12,954 nucleotides of DNA from NCBI GenBank assembly GCA_030040395.1, contig JASHTU010000586.1:1-12954 (forward strand). Direction: 5' to 3'. Positions 7,405 through 12,954 of this stretch are shown here, one piece after another (the stretch's first letter is position 1; each line of letters opens with the position of its first letter). Made by a program: the position numbers and the translations under genes. The notes below the pieces were generated by a model that saw only the letters and a program-made list of their open reading frames with translations, did no database searches and was not told the origin of the DNA. The DNA comes from Acidobacteriaceae bacterium (GTDB taxonomy: Bacteria; Acidobacteriota; Terriglobia; Terriglobales; Acidobacteriaceae).

Positions 7405-7420
7405 AAGAAAAGGTTTTCTT
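7405..7420. promoter_or_regulatory. Perfect dyad just upstream of araB
   Basis: AAGAAAA-GG-TTTTCTT is a 7+2+7 dyad ending 13 bases before ATG7434. Its position and AT-richness in a GC-rich region suit an operator for a dimeric repressor acting on araB. It does not resemble the Bacillus AraR site as I know it, so the regulator is unknown. I found no convincing -10/-35 pair here. Confidence 0.35.
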
Positions 7421-7433
7421 GGGCGGTGTCTCG

Positions 7434-9017
7434 ATGACAGTGGTCGCCGGTGTGGATTTCGGCACGCTCAGCGTTCGTGTGACGTTGGTGGATAGCGAAA
7501 AAGGGCCGATTGGGACGGCTTCAGCCGCGTATGCGCTGCACCGGCGGCGCGAGGACCCTAACTACGCGACCCAGGCGCACGCGGACCAGATGACGGCGCT
7601 GGCGGCCGCCACGCGCGAGGCGCTGACCTCGACGGGCGTCGACGGCGCGCAGGTGGCGGCGATCGCGGTCGATACGACGGGCTCCAGCGTGATTCCCGTG
7701 GGTGAGGGGCTGGAGCCGCTGGACGAGTACTATTTGTGGTGCGATCACCGCGCCTTTGCTGAGGCCGATGAGATCACGCGCAAGGCGCACGAGCTGGGCT
7801 TCGAGGGCATCCAGTGGTGCGGCGGCGTGTATTCACACGAGTGGGGATGGGCCAAGCTGCTGCACTGGCTGCGGCGCAATCCGGAGAAACGCGCGCGCTT
7901 GGTGACCGCGCTCGAGCACTGCGACATGGCGGCGGCGACGCTCTGCGGGACGACGAGCGTCGAAGCGCTGAAGCGCAGCGTGTGCGCCATGGGCCACAAA
8001 TGGATGTGGAACCCGAAGTGGGGCGGACTGCCGCCGGAGGAGTTTCTCGCCGCCGTGGACCCGCTGCTGGCCGGGGTGCGCGCGAAGATGGGCGGGGAGT
8101 TCCTGACCAGCGACCGGCTGGCCGGCCATCTGACGCCGCAATGGGCTGAGGCGCTGGGACTGCGCGCGGGGATTCCGGTTCCGGTGGGGGCGTTCGACGC
8201 GCACTGGGACGCGATCGGCGCGCACATCCGCGAGGGCGATGCCGTGAACGTGGTCGGCACCTCGACGTGCATCATTGCCATTGCCCGCGCGGCGCAACTG
8301 GTCCTGGGCGTGTGCGGGGTGGTTCCGGGAAGCGTGCATCCCCAGTACACGGGAATCGAAGCGGGGCTCTCGGCGGTTGGCGACATCTTTGAAGCCATCG
8401 CCAGGCGCGCAGGAACGACTGTGGGTGCGTTGTCGGAAGGGCTGGACGCCTACAAGGCCGGGCAGACGGGGCTGCTGCGGTTGAGCTGGGACAACGGCGA
8501 CCGCACGGTGCTGGTGAATCCCGAACTGGGCGGGGTCACCCTGGGCTGGAACCTGGTGCACACAGCGCAAGACGAGTTGTTCGCGGCCATCGAAGGGACG
8601 GCGTTCCATACGCGCATCATTTTGGAGCGCATGGCGGAGCATGGGGTGCGCATCGACCGCGTGATCAACGCAGGAGGCATTCCACAGAAGAATGAAGTGC
8701 TGAACCGAGTGTACGCGAATGTGCTGAACAAGCCGGTGCTGGTCCCGGCGGGGATTCCGACGAGTTTGGGATCGGGGATCTTCGCGCTGCTGGCGGCGGG
8801 GGCGTACAAGACCATTGAAGAGGCGCAGGCGGCGGTTTGTTTGCCCTTCCGCACCGTCGAGCCGGACGGGCCGGCCGCGGCGGTGTATGAACGGCTCTAC
8901 GGGCATTATCGAGATGTGTATTTTGCCTTGGGAAAGGGCGATGCGGGAGCAGTTGCCTTGGGCGCGGTGCTGCCGGAGCTGAGGAAGATTGCGGCGGAAG
9001 CGAGGAAGGCCGGTTGA
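7434..9017 (+). CDS. araB: Ribulokinase (FGGY carbohydrate kinase)
   Basis: It phosphorylates L-ribulose with ATP to L-ribulose 5-phosphate in L-arabinose catabolism (cytoplasm). I start at ATG7434 (527 residues), which opens MTVVAGVDFGTLSVRV, the usual first strand; the in-frame TTG7419 only adds five residues. AraB-type features include AVDTTGSSVIPV (78-89), YYLWCDHRAFAEA (99-111), YSHEWGWAKLLHW (133-145), EHCDM (161-165), GHKWMWNP (187-194), FDAHWDAIGA with Asp255 as expected catalytic base, VVGTSTC (273-279), GIEAGLSAVGD (307-317), and INAGGIPQKNEVLN (411-424). Length fits AraB better than glycerol or xylulose kinases (about 500). No araA, araD or arabinose transporter is visible, so the assignment rests on sequence alone. 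A weak GGGCGGTG stretch serves as ribosome site; a dyad at 7405-7420 may be its operator. Confidence 0.88.
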   Translation: MTVVAGVDFGTLSVRVTLVDSEKGPIGTASAAYALHRRREDPNYATQAHADQMTALAAATREALTSTGVDGAQVAAIAVDTTGSSVIPVGEGLEPLDEYYLWCDHRAFAEADEITRKAHELGFEGIQWCGGVYSHEWGWAKLLHWLRRNPEKRARLVTALEHCDMAAATLCGTTSVEALKRSVCAMGHKWMWNPKWGGLPPEEFLAAVDPLLAGVRAKMGGEFLTSDRLAGHLTPQWAEALGLRAGIPVPVGAFDAHWDAIGAHIREGDAVNVVGTSTCIIAIARAAQLVLGVCGVVPGSVHPQYTGIEAGLSAVGDIFEAIARRAGTTVGALSEGLDAYKAGQTGLLRLSWDNGDRTVLVNPELGGVTLGWNLVHTAQDELFAAIEGTAFHTRIILERMAEHGVRIDRVINAGGIPQKNEVLNRVYANVLNKPVLVPAGIPTSLGSGIFALLAAGAYKTIEEAQAAVCLPFRTVEPDGPAAAVYERLYGHYRDVYFALGKGDAGAVALGAVLPELRKIAAEARKAG

Positions 9018-9025
9018 GGCTGGAG

Positions 9026-9067
9026 TCCCCATTAGTTCGATAGCGGCTGCGAACGAAATGAATGGGA
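9026..9067. terminator. Possible bidirectional terminator between convergent genes
   Basis: An imperfect hairpin lies between araB and the minus-strand gene ending at 9085. TCCCCATT (9026-9033) faces AATGGGA (9061-9067) with one bulged base, and GTTCG (9035-9039) faces CGAAC (9050-9054). There is no strong T-run on either strand. The position between converging genes is the main argument. Confidence 0.3.
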
Positions 9068-9084
9068 GTTGTTTAGGCGGTCCC

Positions 9085-9297
9085 CTAATCGATGCGGCCG
9101 GTCCCGTTGGTGATCGCAGCGATTCGTGAGTCGGACCTCGGCTTTACCCTCCGAGGGCTCGGTCCCGCTTCCTCCCTCTTGATAATGCGGATAGCGACGT
9201 CATGCCCGATTACCTGGACTATTCGTCCGTACTTTCTAACACCAGTGTACGGGTCGTCGAAGACGATTGTAGTTCCGATGATTTGAGCCCTTCCCAT
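9085..9297 (-). CDS. Small SH3-like/beta-barrel hypothetical protein (70 residues)
   Basis: I do not recognise a named family. The protein opens MGRAQIIGTTIVFDD and shows three likely strands (IIGTTIVFDD, YGRIVQVIG, DVAIRIIKREE), the spacing of a small SH3-like barrel, followed by a basic, probably disordered tail (PSPRRVKPRSDSR). AGGGG lies about 8-9 bases upstream of the ATG on the minus strand, which supports translation. Base composition is less GC-rich than the flanking genes, as for the neighbour at 9415. It converges on araB, with 67 bases between the stops. The antisense plus-strand frame (9092-9286) looks like a shadow: it has no ribosome site. Confidence 0.5.
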   Translation of the reverse strand: MGRAQIIGTTIVFDDPYTGVRKYGRIVQVIGHDVAIRIIKREEAGPSPRRVKPRSDSRIAAITNGTGRID

Positions 9298-9414
9298 AAG
9301 ATAGGTCCCCTTCGTTCATTTGAGTTAGAGTATTCTCTCCTCAACCAGAAGAACTGAACAATTGGCACGTTCTCCATGGAGCTGAGAATAGAGGGATCAT
9401 AGCACGAAATTGTC

Positions 9415-9639
9415 TTAGAGTTTCTTAGATGTGGCCACGCGTCCATTCGAAGCTTTTTCCTCGTAGAACCTGCTCCGTGTCCAAAAGAACGTGACGGCGC
9501 CTGCAATCAGGACGATGCCAACACAACAGAGTATCCATGCTGGGACGTAGAAGTCGATGCCCTCCGCCGCGAGCACGAGGTTGGTTATGCCTACACCCAT
9601 CGAGAGAAATGCCAGGAATACTCTCCTCCGTTCCTTCAT
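9415..9639 (-). CDS. Small two-helix membrane protein (74 residues)
   Basis: I start at the ATG at 9639 because AAAGGA lies 6 bases upstream; an in-frame GTG at 9660 would add seven residues but lacks such a site. The layout is a basic N terminus (MKERRR), TM1 at about 7-25, a short loop containing EGIDFYVP, TM2 at about 32-53 (AWILCCVGIVLIAGAVTFFW), and a charged tail (RSRFYEEKASNGR). By the positive-inside rule both ends are probably cytoplasmic. No family recognised. It precedes the SH3-like gene on the same strand with a 117-base gap in which I see no convincing promoter. Confidence 0.6.
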   Translation of the reverse strand: MKERRRVFLAFLSMGVGITNLVLAAEGIDFYVPAWILCCVGIVLIAGAVTFFWTRSRFYEEKASNGRVATSKKL

Positions 9640-9767
9640 TACAGGTCCTTTCGTTGCCACTGCTTCCTTCTTCTTCGTCGCACCCTTGCGAGCCTAATCG
9701 ATTCTGTACCACGCAAGCACAAAGAAGCGACAACAACTAACAGGAATCATCACGGTTTCGCAGCTCC

Positions 9768-9807
9768 GGTCCGCCTCGGCGGAAGACCTGGGACGCTGTC
9801 AAGCGTC
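9768..9807 (-). terminator. Paired hairpins downstream of the RpiB-like gene
   Basis: Two adjacent inverted repeats lie about 60-100 bases past the RpiB-like stop. TCCGC/GGCGGA (9770-9783) has extra GGT/ACC pairing outside it, and GACGCT-GTCA-AGCGTC (9792-9807) is a perfect 6-bp stem with a four-base loop. On the minus strand no U-tract follows, so termination is uncertain; the structures may instead protect the 3' end of the transcript. Confidence 0.3.
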
Positions 9808-9868
9808 TTTGAGGATATTCTCCTTGGCCGCATTTTTGTGCGCGGGAATAGCGGCGAGGATTCGGCGC

Positions 9869-10414
9869 TCACTTCTTTTCCATCATTTCGAGTTTTTCCA
9901 CACGGCGCCTCAGGCCGGGATTGGCGCTGTCGAATCGGGCGTTGAGAAAGGTTTGCATCACTTCCTCGGCAAGTTTGGGACCGATGATCCAAGCGCCCAT
10001 GCAGAGGACGTTGACGTTGTCGTCTTCGACGCACTGGTGCGCACAGTAGTTGTCGTGACAGGGAGCCGCGCGCATCCCTGCCACTTTGTTGACGGCGATC
10101 GCGGCGCCGACCCCGGTGCCCCAAACCATAATGCCGCGTTGGCATCTTCCGGAGAGAATTTCGTGGGAGAGCTTTTGCGCGACGTCGGGAAAATCGGCCG
10201 GAGCCGTGCTGTAGACGCCAATGTCTTTCACGCTGTGACCCCAGGATTGGAGAATCTGAATCAGAGGTCCTTTGAGCGGAAATCCGGCGTGATCGGAGCC
10301 GACGACAAGGTTCCATTTTGTCTGCGCGCTCGTACTCGCGCGCGTCCATTGCTAAAAGGGAGCGGCGGCCACGCTGCTGACGAAGCGGCGCCGCGTCATG
10401 AGCTGGTTCTTCAT
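9869..10414 (-). pseudogene. RpiB/LacA/LacB-type isomerase with Tat signal, interrupted by in-frame TAG
   Basis: From ATG10414 (GAGGA 7 bases upstream) the frame reads MKNQLMTRRRFVSSVAAAPF, a twin-arginine signal start, then TAG at 10352-10354. The same frame then continues without another stop to 9869, reading QWTRASTSAQ, then TKWNLVVGSDHAGFPLKG (the RpiB phosphate/ring-opening loop with Asp41-His42), NKVAGMRAAPCHD (109-121) and the VNVLCMGAWIIG segment. About 150 residues follow the putative cleavage site, the normal RpiB length. No ATG, GTG, TTG or CTG lies between the TAG and the conserved GSDHAG, so a full enzyme cannot start after it; GTG10231 would lose the active-site loop. RpiB interconverts ribose 5- and ribulose 5-phosphate. 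Here Trp98 replaces the catalytic Cys (IMVWGTGVG versus E. coli ILICGTGVG). Nonsense mutation, readthrough or sequence error are all possible. TAG ends four other genes in the window, so code reassignment is unlikely. Confidence 0.75.
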
Positions 10415-10524
10415 TCGGTCATCCTCGCTGAGTCTCTTCCGGGTTTTGAGTGTACCACCGGGTGCGTGGTCCGGAATTGGCGCGGCGCAGATCGGCGCGA
10501 GCTTCCCGAAATCCGTCGCGGCGG

Positions 10525-12954
10525 TCATGCGGCGCGAATTGGGGCAATCTCGCTCAGCCGAGCTTTGAGGATCGCGCGGCTCACCGGCATCTCGTGCAGC
10601 AGCAGTTCTGCTGCCTGAATGAGCGGATTGCTGTGGAACCAGCGCTGCACCACGTTGCCGCGCAGCAGGTTGGTGATGGCAAGCAGCGACATGCCCAGAT
10701 GGTGCGCCATCCACTCGCGCGCCAGCACCGGCCGGCGCGAATGGATATAATCAGCAGCTTCGTAAAATCCGTATGCGCCCACCCAGCCGGCGGCATCCAT
10801 GCGGCGCAGATTCTGAAGCGCCATCGGGGCGTCGACGCCGAGGGCGAGAAACGAAGAATAGGGCGAAATCACCGGTCCGGCCGTGGCTTCGAACCACAGC
10901 GCAACGCGGGGCACGCCGTACGCGAAATAGTGGTAGTCGCCGGCCTCGTTGCGGCGCGCCGCGCCCGACTCGGAGATGCCCCAAGGAGTGCCGAGGCCAT
11001 GGGCAAAGGCGCGTTGCACATACACCGCGGCATCCTGGGTGCGCGCAATGAGCGTGCCGGGATAACTGCGCATCCACAGCGCCGGCATCAGGTATTCGAA
11101 CATGGTGCCCGACCAGGAAAGCAGCAGGAATCGGCGGTAAGCGTAGGCGTGGTCGCGGGAGAGCTTGTACCAGCTTTGATACGGCAGGTCGCCGCGGGCG
11201 ATGGCCAGGAAAGTGGCAATGCGGGCTTCGGAAGCGATCATGTCGTAGCAAGCATCGTGAATGTGGGGCGCGCCTTTTTCGTAGCCAATGGAAAGGATCT
11301 GCCGGTAGGGGTTGACGAGGAAGGCGAAGTCCGTGGCCTCGGCCAGTTGCTCGGTCTCTTCCTGGAGGCTGCGCAAATCTGCGGTTAGAGCGCGCAAATT
11401 GTCGATGGCCGCTGGCGCCTGCGCGCGCAGCCGCGCAGCCAATTCAGTAAGTTCCGCGTTTTGGGCGAAAGCGGGCTGCGCATTGTCGACGCGGGCCTCG
11501 AGCGACTCAGCGTAACGCAACGCCTCGTTGATGGAGAGCGCCTCGTCTTTTGGGTCGAGCTCAAGCTGGGGCAGCGCGAGCAGCGGTTTGAATTCAGGTT
11601 GCCGCCAGGGCAGATAATCGCGCACCAGTGTGAGAAGGGCGTCGACGCGCCGCTCGGTCTCGCGGAGCAGCCACGTTTCGCGCGAACCCGTATCAGCGGA
11701 TGCGCACGCCGCGGCCAAAGCGGTCTGCGCGCCGGGCAGCCATTCCACCCACGCGGCGCACGTTGCCGACTGGCGCGGCGGCGCGAGGCGGGCGAGCGGC
11801 GCGGGCAGATTGCCGCGCTTGGACAGCAGGCGCCAGTGCGTGCGCAGGCCCGAGAAAAGCTGCGGCGTGAGCAGGGGCTTGCGCGCCATTTCGCGCGCGC
11901 CGGCGTTCAAGGTGTAGAGCGAGGCTACCAGGTTGCCGCTGTCCACCGAGGAGACGAAGGGCGTACTGCCTAGCGGCTGCAGACTTTCCGTGTCGTACCA
12001 GTTGTAGAGGTGGCCGCGATGCTTTTCGAGGCGCGCAATGGTGGCCAGCGTGGCGCGGTTGAGGTGGGCCATCTCGGGCGCGGTCAGGAAGCCAAGTTCG
12101 CAGGCAGCCTGGCGAGCATTCAAGAGGAGGCCGATATTCGTGGGCGAGACGCGGGGCGCTTCGCGATAGCCGTCTTCGTCGACATTGTCAGGGATGAGGA
12201 AATTGTGGCGCTCCACGCCGAACTCGGCGAAGTAGCGCCAGATGCGCAAGGCGTGCGCGCACAAAAAGTCCCTGTCCTGAGGAGCGATGTGGTTTTGGTG
12301 GCGCGGCTGCCGGTTGAGCCAGAGGGTGACCGGATTGGCGAAGGCCCACAGGGACAGAATGGGCAGAGCGAAGAAAATGGCGTCGCCGCTGCGAGCGATG
12401 GACCAGATGACCAAGCCCAACGCCACGACGATCATCGGCATAATGGCCAGATAGCGGTCGACGGGGGTGCGGGTGGCGCGCTGGGCTTCAGACTGCGCCG
12501 CGGTTTCCCATTGGAGCAGCCGCTCGCCGGTGATGAACCGCCGCACCATCGAGCGCACGATGGCGTCGATGGCGAGCATCGTTTGGTGGGGAAGCAGGAT
12601 GAGGTGCAGCAGCGTAATCAAGAGCCCGTGACCAAAGCCGGAGAAAGCCTCGGCAGTGCGGCCCTTTTGCCCGCTGGCGAAGGCGCGGCCAAGCGCGAAC
12701 GCGAATTGCACCAGGGTGGGGAAGAACAGCAGCAGCAGGGGAGCAATGGTCCAGTACAACGGGCCGCCCGGCAATCCCAGCCAACCGGCGATGAAGAGAA
12801 TGAACAGCGCCGGGTCGATGAGGGAGCGGCGCAGATTGTCGACGATCTTCCACCGGGAAATATCGGAAATGGGGTTGCGGCCCCAGCGGCCTGACTCTTC
12901 GGGCACGCGGGAGAATATCCACTGCGCGATCTGCCAGTCGCCGCGCACCCAGCG
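10525..12954 (-). CDS. Cyclic beta-1,2-glucan synthase homologue: GT84 tail plus cyclisation (glycoamylase/GH189-type) domain, no GH94
   Basis: The frame is open to the window edge and continues outside; the visible 809 residues are the C-terminal part. It opens RWVRGDWQIAQW and NPISDISRWKIVDNLRRSL, as at the end of the membrane-bound GT84 domain of NdvB/ChvB/Cgs proteins. About five TM helices follow (near 49-62, 66-86, 109-129, 169-186, 192-209). Residues about 230-800 form the glycoamylase-like cyclisation domain: SPTNIGL, GHLYNWYDT, SSVDSGNL, LSWSGTMFEYLMP, TPWGISESG, YGFYEAADY and MAHHLGMSL are all conserved. Known Cgs enzymes polymerise glucose from UDP-glucose, cyclise it in this domain, and carry a C-terminal GH94 phosphorylase that limits chain length. 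This protein stops at EIAPIRAA with no GH94, and no GH94 remnant is seen downstream in other frames. It acts in the inner membrane to supply periplasmic glucan. Confidence 0.85.
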   Translation of the reverse strand, partial: RWVRGDWQIAQWIFSRVPEESGRWGRNPISDISRWKIVDNLRRSLIDPALFILFIAGWLGLPGGPLYWTIAPLLLLFFPTLVQFAFALGRAFASGQKGRTAEAFSGFGHGLLITLLHLILLPHQTMLAIDAIVRSMVRRFITGERLLQWETAAQSEAQRATRTPVDRYLAIMPMIVVALGLVIWSIARSGDAIFFALPILSLWAFANPVTLWLNRQPRHQNHIAPQDRDFLCAHALRIWRYFAEFGVERHNFLIPDNVDEDGYREAPRVSPTNIGLLLNARQAACELGFLTAPEMAHLNRATLATIARLEKHRGHLYNWYDTESLQPLGSTPFVSSVDSGNLVASLYTLNAGAREMARKPLLTPQLFSGLRTHWRLLSKRGNLPAPLARLAPPRQSATCAAWVEWLPGAQTALAAACASADTGSRETWLLRETERRVDALLTLVRDYLPWRQPEFKPLLALPQLELDPKDEALSINEALRYAESLEARVDNAQPAFAQNAELTELAARLRAQAPAAIDNLRALTADLRSLQEETEQLAEATDFAFLVNPYRQILSIGYEKGAPHIHDACYDMIASEARIATFLAIARGDLPYQSWYKLSRDHAYAYRRFLLLSWSGTMFEYLMPALWMRSYPGTLIARTQDAAVYVQRAFAHGLGTPWGISESGAARRNEAGDYHYFAYGVPRVALWFEATAGPVISPYSSFLALGVDAPMALQNLRRMDAAGWVGAYGFYEAADYIHSRRPVLAREWMAHHLGMSLLAITNLLRGNVVQRWFHSNPLIQAAELLLHEMPVSRAILKARLSEIAPIRAA

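Noticed and set aside
7833..9032. Minus-strand open frame of 399 codons opposite araB.
   Set aside because: Shadow of araB; Arg/His/Gln-rich with no recognisable motif.
9219..9506. Minus-strand frame of 95 codons overlapping both small genes.
   Set aside because: Overlaps the two better frames, each with a ribosome site, and shows no hydrophobic or domain pattern.
9084..9702. Direct repeat CCTAATCGAT at 9084-9093 and 9693-9702 flanking the two small minus-strand genes, like a target duplication.
   Set aside because: Many exact 10-mer repeats are expected by chance in 13 kb, the match does not extend beyond 10 bases, and no transposase or integrase lies between the copies.
10449..10454. TACACT box on the minus strand upstream of the RpiB-like gene as a possible -10.
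   Set aside because: No acceptable -35 at 16-18 bp; left out as a promoter call.
12010..12894. Plus-strand open frame of 294 codons opposite the glucan synthase.
   Set aside because: Low-complexity Gly/Glu/Gln-rich translation without domain features; antisense of a conserved membrane enzyme.

Overview
The window reads as chromosomal DNA of a GC-rich, Gram-negative soil-type bacterium, most likely Acidobacteriota. This rests on a DUF5916 outer-membrane barrel with an N-terminal CBM9-like domain, Tat-exported sugar-type enzymes, and a cyclic beta-1,2-glucan synthase homologue. The phylum assignment is inference; no rRNA or marker gene is present.

Plus-strand half (1-9017): the tail of a probable MFS transporter; a free-standing EndoU-type ribonuclease domain; a promoter and a DUF5916/CBM9-like outer-membrane protein; a type II thymidine kinase; a Tat-exported enolase-superfamily protein of the galactonate dehydratase type; a secreted M20 metallopeptidase behind a strong promoter that would give a leaderless mRNA; and a ribulokinase (araB). 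Spacing is loose, and most genes show their own start signals, so this is a run of same-strand genes rather than one tight operon. A 14-bp repeat (GGGACCAGGGATCA) occurs in tandem at the end of the thymidine kinase gene and once more inside the EndoU gene.

Minus-strand half (12954-9085, read leftwards): a cyclic beta-1,2-glucan synthase homologue, entering from outside the window and ending without the usual GH94 phosphorylase domain; an RpiB/LacA/LacB-type isomerase with a Tat signal, interrupted by an in-frame TAG; and two small genes in visibly less GC-rich DNA (a two-TM protein and a 70-residue SH3-like protein). These converge on araB.

The main points for follow-up are (1) the amber codon inside the Tat signal of the RpiB-like gene, which also has Trp where RpiB has its catalytic Cys; (2) the orphan EndoU nuclease with no visible immunity gene; (3) the glucan synthase lacking GH94; (4) the leaderless M20 promoter; and (5) a Tat-exported dehydratase homologue lacking the Asp of the His-Asp dyad. 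Several normally cytoplasmic sugar-metabolism folds here carry export signals, which could point to extracytoplasmic sugar or sugar-acid chemistry. I see no CRISPR array, tRNA, rRNA, transposase or phage gene.
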